From Desulfonatronovibrio magnus (GTDB taxonomy: Bacteria; Desulfobacterota; Desulfovibrionia; Desulfovibrionales; Desulfonatronovibrionaceae): a stretch of 39,041 bases of DNA. The notes below the pieces were generated by a model. That model saw only the letters and a list, made by a program, of their open reading frames with translations. It was not told where the DNA came from and searched no databases. Where the stretch lies: positions 1 to 39,041 of the forward strand of contig NZ_JYNP01000052.1 of the NCBI RefSeq assembly GCF_000934755.1. The letters are read 5' to 3'. Below, piece after piece: positions 8,152-14,136 of the stretch (its first letter is position 1; every line of letters starts with the position of its first letter). A program made the position numbers and the translations under genes.

Positions 8152-9792
8152 TTATTTCTCGTGCCTGTAAAAATTCAGGTTTGAGGCGGGCAGAGGAGTG
8201 TTGCCAAGAATAATATCAGCGGCTTTTTCCCCAATCATCAGTACCGGCGCACATATGTTTCCGTTGGTAATTTCAGGCATGACAGATGCGTCAACTACTC
8301 TTAAGCCCTCAATTCCATGCACTTTTAACTCACTGTCTACAACAGACATGTCATCATAGCCCATCTTGCAGGTGCAACTGGGATGATAGGCGCTTTCACC
8401 TTCTCTCGCTACAAAATCCAGGATCTGTTCATCGGTCTTGATATCCGGTCCTGGGGATAATTCTTTATCACGCAGTTCATCAAAGGCCTTCTGATTAAAT
8501 ATTCTGCGGGAACATTTGATGGCTTCAACCCACTCCTTGCGATCCTTTTCTGTGGAAAGGTAATTAAACAGGATCTTAGGGTATTTTGTAGGATCATTGG
8601 AGGTAATTTTTACATGTCCTTTGGCGTCACTGTACATTGGTCCCACGTGAAGCTGAAATCCGTGTCCCTCACTCGGAGCTGAGCCATCATAGCGAATGGC
8701 AATGGGCAGAAAATGAAACTGAAGATTGGGATACTCCACTTCATCATTGCTGCGGATAAACCCTCCAGCCTCAAAATGATTGCTTGCTCCAATACCCTTT
8801 TTGGCAAAAAGCCATTCAAGGCCGATTTTGGGCATGTTCCAGGGTTTAAGGGCTGGATAGAGGCTGACTGGTTTTTTGGCAGCGCACTGGATATATGTTT
8901 CTAAGTGGTCTTTAAGATTCTCACCGACTCCGGGCAGATTCATCACCACTGGTATTCCAAGTGCCTTAAGTTCTTGTGCATTTCCAATGCCTGAAAGCTG
9001 TAGAAGTTGGGGTGAATTTATGGCACCCCCGCAGCAGATTATTTCAGAAGCATGTGCTGTGTACTTATTTTTGCCTTTTTTATATTCAACACCAACAGCC
9101 TTTTTGCCTTTGAATAATATCCTGGTGGTCAGGGCCTTGGTAACAACCTTGAGGTTGGAACGATGCATGGCCGGGTGGAGATAGCCCCTGGCTGTACTCC
9201 AGCGCCTGCTGCGATAGGTAGTACTTTCAAACCTGGCAAAGCCTTCCTGCTGATACCCGTTGACATCTTTGGTCAAGGGATAACCTGCCTGTTGAACTGC
9301 CTTGAAAAAGGCATCAAACAACGGATTGTCACACTTGGGTGTAGTCAGGTACTGACGACCGTTATCACCCTGATAAGCATCAGCACCTTTAAGCCTGTAT
9401 TCCATTTTTTTGAAATAAGGCAGGCAGTGGGCATAATCCCAGTTTTCAAGGCCTTTGATGGCCCCCCACTTTTCATAATCCATGGCATTGCCGCGAATAT
9501 GGATCATGCCGTTGATGGAACTTGAACCACCAAACACTTTACCTCTGGGCTGGGCAATGCGCCGGTTATGCATAAAAGGCTCCGGCTCTGATTCATACCC
9601 CCAGTTATAAAAATTGTTTGTCAGATTGAAGGACAAAGCAGAAGGCATGTGAATCCGGAAATCTAAGCGGTGGTCCCTGCGGCCCGCCTCCAGAACCAGC
9701 ACTTTTCTGTCCGGATCAGCACTGAGTCGGTTAGCGAGAATGCTTCCGGCAGTTCCTGCGCCAATTATAATGGTGTCATATTTTTTTGTCAT
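8152..9792 (-). CDS. betA: Choline dehydrogenase-type GMC oxidoreductase
   Basis: 546 residues. The FAD dinucleotide-binding motif GAGTAGSILANRLS lies near residues 12-25, followed by VLVLEAGRRD. GMC signatures follow: the GKVFGGSSSINGMIHIRGN stretch (about 84-102), the second GMC motif GAINSPQLLQLSGIG (about 255-270), and the C-terminal active-site region with YHPSCTCKMG and VDASVMPEITNGNICAPVLMIGEKAAD. The H and N of these two segments are the catalytic pair. The family oxidises choline to betaine aldehyde, usually membrane-linked and passing electrons to quinone. The 17-bp spacing from the upstream FadR-type gene and the downstream choline-binding protein support choline as substrate. No betaine aldehyde dehydrogenase is in the window. 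Its ribosome site is ACGGAG, 8 nt before ATG. Confidence 0.85.
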   Translation of the reverse strand: MTKKYDTIIIGAGTAGSILANRLSADPDRKVLVLEAGRRDHRLDFRIHMPSALSFNLTNNFYNWGYESEPEPFMHNRRIAQPRGKVFGGSSSINGMIHIRGNAMDYEKWGAIKGLENWDYAHCLPYFKKMEYRLKGADAYQGDNGRQYLTTPKCDNPLFDAFFKAVQQAGYPLTKDVNGYQQEGFARFESTTYRSRRWSTARGYLHPAMHRSNLKVVTKALTTRILFKGKKAVGVEYKKGKNKYTAHASEIICCGGAINSPQLLQLSGIGNAQELKALGIPVVMNLPGVGENLKDHLETYIQCAAKKPVSLYPALKPWNMPKIGLEWLFAKKGIGASNHFEAGGFIRSNDEVEYPNLQFHFLPIAIRYDGSAPSEGHGFQLHVGPMYSDAKGHVKITSNDPTKYPKILFNYLSTEKDRKEWVEAIKCSRRIFNQKAFDELRDKELSPGPDIKTDEQILDFVAREGESAYHPSCTCKMGYDDMSVVDSELKVHGIEGLRVVDASVMPEITNGNICAPVLMIGEKAADIILGNTPLPASNLNFYRHEK

Positions 9793-9808
9793 TTAAGTCT
9801 CCGTAATT

Positions 9809-10537
9809 TTATGTATTTGTTTGTGTGCTCACTTTTTTCCTTAATATCAGATAATGATAGCTGATGTATGATTTGGCCTTGATGGGATCTGAAGCAGCAA
9901 TCTCTTTCGCAGTATGCTGCCAGTTCTCCACTGCGTAGGCCCTGTACTCAGCATCTTCATACAGGGCATTATCCATGGAACTGAAGCCAAGCTGAATGGC
10001 CCGCATTATCCATTCAAAAATTGGATTTTTCGTCATCTGGGCAAAAAGGATATTCAGCTCCCTGTCTAACTCCACCAGGCTTTCAAGAGACTGACCATCG
10101 GCTTTGACAGTTTCAGCCAACATGTCAGTCTTTTCAATAAGCATTTCTTTTTCTTTTTTTGTGCCCCTGGCAATGGCCAGGTCAGTTATTACATAGTCCA
10201 GGCTTTCTCGAAATTCGATAATCTGCATGGAATCTGTCTGGTTTTGCCTCAAAAAAAGAGCAAACGATTCACTGACATTTACTACTTCAAGATTCTTGAC
10301 GTAAGCCCCACCCTTAGACCCCTTGAGTATGTCGATGAGGCCCTTCTGCTTCAGAACCTGAAGGGCTTCCCTGACAACACCACGACCTGTCTTAAACAGG
10401 TTTTGCAGCTCTCGTTCACTGGGGAGTCTTTGCCCTGGAGTGATCTTGCCGGCAAGAATTGCGGCCTGGATCTGCAGGGCAATGTCTTCACCTGCACGCC
10501 CTGCTTTTACAGGCTCAAAAAGATTATTAGTCATCAT
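9809..10537 (-). CDS. FadR-subfamily GntR transcriptional regulator of the choline operon
   Basis: 242 residues. The N-terminal winged helix-turn-helix is a classical GntR domain (ILAGKITPGQRLPSERELQN, then GRGVVREALQVLKQKGLIDI, GSKGGAYV). An all-helical FCD ligand-binding domain follows (FRESLDYVITDLAIARGT, then LDRELNILFAQMTKNPIFEW). The N-terminal MM gives ATG at 10537 or 10534; the ribosome site is weak. It is the first gene of regulator-betA-choX, with 17 bp to betA. FadR-like palindromes lie immediately upstream, one across the -10 box, so autoregulation and repression of the operon are likely. The effector is unknown; choline or a breakdown product is a reasonable guess. Confidence 0.85.
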   Translation of the reverse strand: MMTNNLFEPVKAGRAGEDIALQIQAAILAGKITPGQRLPSERELQNLFKTGRGVVREALQVLKQKGLIDILKGSKGGAYVKNLEVVNVSESFALFLRQNQTDSMQIIEFRESLDYVITDLAIARGTKKEKEMLIEKTDMLAETVKADGQSLESLVELDRELNILFAQMTKNPIFEWIMRAIQLGFSSMDNALYEDAEYRAYAVENWQHTAKEIAASDPIKAKSYISYHYLILRKKVSTQTNT

Positions 10538-10545
10538 TCAGGCTT

Positions 10546-10560
10546 AATGGACCTACCATT
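10546..10560. promoter_or_regulatory. Candidate second operator of the FadR-type regulator
   Basis: AATGG-ACCTA-CCATT has 5-bp inverted arms identical to the outer arms of the stronger site at 10665-10679. It lies directly upstream of the regulator start codon. It departs from the FadR-type core TnGTnnnACnA at one position. Confidence 0.4.
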
Positions 10561-10664
10561 TTATTGGGCGTTAAAGTTTTTTTGTGCATAGAAAAGAATG
10601 ATTCAGGGCTTATTATGACCAGGAATTGAGGCCAGAGCGCATGATTGAGAGCTTTTTTGGCTCA

Positions 10665-10679
10665 AATGGTAAGACCATT
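10665..10679. promoter_or_regulatory. FadR-type operator overlapping the -10 box
   Basis: AATGGT-AAG-ACCATT is a perfect 6-bp inverted repeat whose centre TGGTAAGACCA fits the TnGTnnnACnA core of FadR-subfamily GntR regulators. It shares three bases with the predicted -10 hexamer of the operon, the expected geometry for a repressor that blocks RNA polymerase. Confidence 0.65.
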
Positions 10680-10704
10680 CTATACAATAATCATACGTTG
10701 TCAA
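10677..10704 (-). promoter_or_regulatory. Sigma-70 promoter of the choline operon
   Basis: On the minus strand the consensus -35 TTGACA (10704-10699) is followed after 16 bp by TAGAAT (10682-10677). The transcript would start about 130 nt before the regulator ATG. The operator at 10665-10679 begins inside the -10 element. Confidence 0.6.
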
Positions 10705-10740
10705 CCATCAAAGTATGTTGATTTTTGAATTTAAGGGAAT

Positions 10741-10984
10741 TAAACTGCGCTTACTTATATGCGCCTCGCATGGGGACCCTGGACGAACTTGTGAGTAACT
10801 TATATCCACTCGTTTCCAGGCTGGAGCCTTGGAACAAGAACAATAAGGAAGTGATCATTTAGATCAAACCTCCCCCAACCCCTCCTTGAAAAGGAGGGGA
10901 GTAGTCCGTGCTGTGCTCTAAATACTACAGGGTTGTGCTACATCAACCATCTGAAATAATAGGCATAAAATTGTAGTTACTTAG
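10741..10984. other. Gene-free stretch with repeat fragments
   Basis: It holds a truncated R1 terminus (GGACGAACTTGTGAGTAACT region, 10769-10800), an AGGCTGGAGCCT hairpin (about 10820), and a 30-bp hairpin-type repeat CCCCTCCTTGAAAAGGAGGGG (about 10880-10901). No coding signal was seen. Confidence 0.5.
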
Positions 10985-11294
10985 CAGCTCCTCACCCGGG
11001 TGTCCCGGGACCGAACTTGTGAGTAACTGCCTTGATAAGTGGAGCCTGCATCCTGCAGACTATTTAATTCAAGGCGGCTGGAAGCCGCCTCCACATTGAA
11101 GAACAGTCCCATATCTGAAAATTGGGACAGTCCCCGCGAGGAAACATTAAAAAGTTTGATACTGCATTGGTTTCTGGCAAAAATCGGTTTTAATGAAAAA
11201 ATTTACATAGCGAGGGACAGTCCCCCTCCGGGCTGTAAGCCTCCGGGCAGGAAGCTGTGCCATGCGCAAAGTTCCCATCTTTGACGGAACTTTT
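10985..11294 (+). repeat. Dispersed repeat R1, copy A
   Basis: A nearly full copy. It begins with CTCCTCACCCGGGTGTCCCG and its partner GTGAG, then a three-way-junction-like module (GTGGA...TCCAC outer arms, AGCCTGC/GCAGGCT-type and GGCGGCT/AGCCGCC inner hairpins). Next is a segment bounded by inverted GGGACAGTCCC-type motifs, then the CTCCGGGCTGTAAGCC module, and last the TTCCCATCTTTGACGGAAC end. The tail 11295-11522 holds nothing I recognise except the ribosome site and promoter region of the next gene. Confidence 0.8.
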
Positions 11295-11522
11295 CATTCG
11301 TTCACAGGCTTCAGCTTAGTGATGTTTTGCTCTCGCTACTTTAATCACTTCATTAAAATGTGGCTGGTGCTACCAAAAAGCGATGCTCTCAGGCTGGGTT
11401 CTAAGTACAAGAGCTGAAAGAACCTTCCGGAAAATGGTCTTGCTAACACTGCTCAAAAGAATTAGCATAATCCTTCACGTTGACTGTGAATCAATACTAT
11501 AGACAACTATTTCAGGTTTTCC

Positions 11523-11969
11523 ATGCAAAATGCCAGACAACCCATAAACAGATGGTTAGACCGACTTGATCCGGATGGTTCAAGATACCTTTTCAATGGT
11601 ATATGTTCTCAATGGGAACAGATAGTTGGCCCTGAAGTTGCGCAAATGGTCAGCCCGTTGGCTCGAAAAAATAAAACCCTGATCTTAGGGGCTGAGGACA
11701 ACTTTGTTTTGCAGGAGTTTACATTTATGTCTCAAGAAATTGTGGACAGAGTAAACGAGTTTTGCGGATCTGTTTTTTTTGACAAGGCCCATGTAGAACT
11801 GCTAAAGGGCAGAACTCCACTTGATCAGATACAGGTTTTAAAACCTGCAGTTAAGACAAAAGCTAAAAAGCCGCCAAACCTTGGTAAGCTCGGAGACACT
11901 GTGCCCAGTGATTCACCTGTCTGGCGCGTATACAGGCAATATGTAGATTTTTTTAACAAGAAAGCGTAA
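11523..11969 (+). CDS. DUF721/DciA-like protein
   Basis: 148 residues. The N-terminal two thirds match DUF721: WEQIVGPEVAQMVSPLARKN, then LILGAEDNFVLQEFTFMSQE, a short helix and strand ending in a lysine-rich linker. In other bacteria DUF721 proteins (DciA) bind and help load the replicative helicase DnaB; that role here is inferred from the family only. The C-terminal 40 residues (KTKAKKPPNLGKLGDTVPSD...) are a basic tail ending in an aromatic patch WRVYRQYVDFF. It starts a short plus-strand group with a 49-bp gap to the next gene. Confidence 0.7.
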   Translation: MQNARQPINRWLDRLDPDGSRYLFNGICSQWEQIVGPEVAQMVSPLARKNKTLILGAEDNFVLQEFTFMSQEIVDRVNEFCGSVFFDKAHVELLKGRTPLDQIQVLKPAVKTKAKKPPNLGKLGDTVPSDSPVWRVYRQYVDFFNKKA

Positions 11970-12017
11970 GCAGATAAAACAAATTACCCAATACAATCAC
12001 CCAAGGAGGACCTTATA

Positions 12018-12359
12018 ATGAGCAATGAGATTAATCTTGATCTGAAAAAACCCTTAGACAAAATGACATCTAAAGAACTTAAGCAGCTTGCCATGGATAA
12101 AATCCCCCAGATTACTGGAGCTTCTGGCATGGATAAGGAATCACTGCTTTCAGCCATTAAGGAAGTACTCGGCATAACTGAAGAAGAGGGCTCAGCCAAA
12201 AAAGCTTACCAGGACCAGATCAAGTCCATCAAGCAAACTATCAAGGAATTGCAGGCCAAAAAGCTTGATTTACCCAAGAAAGAAAAACAGGCTCGCGAGG
12301 CCCTGCGCAAAAAAATTCACAGCCTCAAAAAACGCACCAGACGATTAAGCGCTCATTAG
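12018..12359 (+). CDS. Small Rho-N/SAP-like protein with basic coiled coil
   Basis: 113 residues. Residues 12-50 (LDKMTSKELKQLAMDKIPQI, then GMDKESLLSAIKEVLG) match the Rho N-terminal/SAP-like helix-extended-loop-helix, a nucleic-acid-binding fold. The rest is a lysine-rich helix predicted to form a coiled coil (KSIKQTIKELQAKKLDLPKK, ending KKRTRRLSAH). An excellent ribosome site (AAGGAGGA, 8 nt upstream) supports the start. Similar small proteins occur in Desulfovibrio-type genomes. RNA or DNA binding is an inference, and no partner is evident beyond the DUF721 gene upstream. Confidence 0.6.
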   Translation: MSNEINLDLKKPLDKMTSKELKQLAMDKIPQITGASGMDKESLLSAIKEVLGITEEEGSAKKAYQDQIKSIKQTIKELQAKKLDLPKKEKQAREALRKKIHSLKKRTRRLSAH

Positions 12360-12361
12360 TA

Positions 12362-12550
12362 CTTACTCCTGAAACCCTGTCATAAAAAAACAAGAAATTT
12401 TGAACCGCAAAGGCGCGAAGGACTCAAAGTTAAGACTATAAAGAAGATATTTTTTTGAAAACCAGGCATCGGTTTTCAAAAAGTTCTTTCTTCCTTTGCG
12501 CCCTTTGCGTCTTGAGTGAGTCTTCGAACGGGCGGTTAAGATATTTTTTT
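12362..12550 (+). repeat. Dispersed repeat R4, copy 1
   Basis: It begins CTCCTGAAACCCTGTCATAA and contains AACCGCAAAGGCGCGAAGG, with its inverse CCTTTGCGCCCTTTGCG later in the unit, so the whole element can fold. A reverse-oriented relative occurs at 30398-30600. Both copies sit directly upstream of a plus-strand gene. Confidence 0.75.
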
Positions 12551-12575
12551 TGACAATAGATTTGAGGCTACCGCC

Positions 12576-13634
12576 ATGGAACCAACAGACAACGAATTTG
12601 CACTGTACCCCATAGGTTATGTGGAGTCTGAATTCACAAACAAGAAAGACTGCCCATGCCAGGGCAACAATTCCTGCCCTCCGGCCATAATCCGCATCAA
12701 ACCACAGTTCAAGCAGGCCATGTCAGGATTGGCTGCTGGTCAAAACATCGTTCTTATTACTTTCCTGAACAGGGGAAACAGAAATGTTCTGCAGTGCCAT
12801 CCAAGAAATGATAAAACACTGCCCATAACCGGTGTGTTTGCTACTCGAAGCCCCAACAGGCCCAATCCTCTGGGCATGCATCAGGTTGAAATTCTGTCCA
12901 TGGGAGATGACTTTATCCAGGTTCATCCGCTGGAAGTACTGGATCAGACCCCGGTAGTTGATATCAAGCCTGTATTGGGAACCTCAGAAAAAAATAGGAA
13001 GGAAAGCTCAGACTGCAGCGATGTTGCACGCTTTTTTACAGAAGATGAGATTCAAGGTCTTATTAGAATCTCGCGGTATGCCTGCACAAAAGGTTTGCTT
13101 AGCGGTTTTAACGGCAATCTGAGCATTAAAAAACAGGACTATGTCCTGATTACTGGCTCTAACAGGCCCAAACCATTTTTATCCGCTCAGGATATGTGTG
13201 TTATGAGTCTAAGCTCAGGAACACAAGTGGCAGGAAGTGCAAAAGCTTCTACAGAGGCAGAAATGCATTTGGAGATTTATAGAAATCAATGTGAAGCAGG
13301 TGCTGTTGCTCATACCCACCCCAAAAATTTACTGTCCCTCAGCAGGGTAATGGGCAATTTATCTCTGAGTGATATTGAGCTTTATGAGGCAAAACATCTG
13401 GCTGGGAAGGTTTGTAATGTGCGGGCTTTTCAGCCAGGCAGCCTGGAACTGGCTCTCGATGTTGGGTCTGCAAGCCTTAAGCATAGTTGCATTTTTATGA
13501 TCAACCACGGACTGACCTGTTGGGGACAAAGCTTAGAACAGGCTATGGCTTTGAGTGATGAACTTGATGCCCTGGCCGGCATCCAGCTCAACAAGCTAAT
13601 GACTGATGAAGCAAACTCATCAAAGGGTATTTAA
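12576..13634 (+). CDS. Fusion of a TrmO-type tRNA methyltransferase and a class II aldolase
   Basis: 352 residues, two domains. Residues 9-135 are a TsaA/TrmO domain (YPIGYVESEF, the conserved ATRSPNRPNPLG at 89-100, then LEVLDQTPVVDIKP). In TrmO this domain methylates N6-threonylcarbamoyladenosine-37 of tRNA with S-adenosylmethionine. Residues 150-345 are a class II aldolase/adducin domain with the FucA-type layout: GN 180-181 and TGS 193-195 for phosphate, S225-T226-E227 carrying the catalytic Glu, and zinc ligands HTHP (H246, H248) and NHG (H311). Both halves retain their key residues. The linker is short (about 136-149), with no stop or frameshift. The plain role of the combination is unknown; a chance fusion of neighbours is possible. 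The ribosome site is GAGG, 7 nt upstream. Confidence 0.8.
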   Translation: MEPTDNEFALYPIGYVESEFTNKKDCPCQGNNSCPPAIIRIKPQFKQAMSGLAAGQNIVLITFLNRGNRNVLQCHPRNDKTLPITGVFATRSPNRPNPLGMHQVEILSMGDDFIQVHPLEVLDQTPVVDIKPVLGTSEKNRKESSDCSDVARFFTEDEIQGLIRISRYACTKGLLSGFNGNLSIKKQDYVLITGSNRPKPFLSAQDMCVMSLSSGTQVAGSAKASTEAEMHLEIYRNQCEAGAVAHTHPKNLLSLSRVMGNLSLSDIELYEAKHLAGKVCNVRAFQPGSLELALDVGSASLKHSCIFMINHGLTCWGQSLEQAMALSDELDALAGIQLNKLMTDEANSSKGI

Positions 13635-13842
13635 AAACATTCCATCATCCCTAAGGAAAACTTTCCGGATAATTGCAGTTTTACCATTTATATATGGCAT
13701 TGGGACCGACTCTTCCGGGACCCACTTCCTCAAAAACAAGTCGTTTAAAACATCTTTTGACTCTCAAATAAGCCCCGGAATGCCTGTCCCCTGCTTTTTC
13801 CCGAAAAAAACAAACTGTTAATCTCGATAAAATCTCTCAAGG
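13635..13842. repeat. Intergenic with repeat fragment
   Basis: It contains CCGGGACCCACTTCCTC and CCCCGGAATGCCTGTCCCCT pieces that also occur, in other order and orientation, at about 4130-4160 and 20703-20735. A 71-codon frame crossing it (13606-13821) is made mostly of this repeat and is not called. Confidence 0.5.
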
Positions 13843-14082
13843 CTAAAGATTTGCCTTTTGATACTCATAAATAAAAGTCGCGTATTCTTCATAACTGCCG
13901 AATGAAATCTCCTGCTCTCCAAAATCTCCGGTCAGGGTCAGATTGAAAACCTTGGAACCGCTGGAGCTGTCCATTTTTTCAGTTTTTCCTTTTATTTCAG
14001 ACAAAGGAATCTTTTTGCTGAAAAACAACCATTGAGGAATTGAAACCGCCTTGTTCTGTGCGTCAAATTTGGCCTGACCCAT
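13843..14082 (-). CDS. Small conserved-looking protein of unknown function
   Basis: 79 residues, predicted mostly beta: MGQAKFDAQNKAVSIPQW, then ISFGSYEEYATFIYEYQKAN. No family recognised. It is supported as a gene by a strong ribosome site (AAGGGAGG, 6 nt before ATG), by starting 54 bp after purL on the same strand, and by a balanced composition unlike the shadow frames. It is likely co-transcribed with purL. The small size and single-domain look would suit a cytoplasmic accessory protein, but nothing in the sequence shows what it binds. Confidence 0.65.
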   Translation of the reverse strand: MGQAKFDAQNKAVSIPQWLFFSKKIPLSEIKGKTEKMDSSSGSKVFNLTLTGDFGEQEISFGSYEEYATFIYEYQKANL

Positions 14083-14136
14083 GCTGACCTCCCTTAGATT
14101 AAGTTAGTAAAAAATATAATTGATAAAACATTAACC

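Noticed and set aside
11295-11522. TTGACT-like promoter before the DUF721 gene
   Set aside because: No acceptable -10 at 16-18 bp spacing; left uncalled.
13606-13821. 71-codon plus-strand frame
   Set aside because: Begins inside the TrmO-aldolase gene and runs through repeat sequence; no ribosome site or family.
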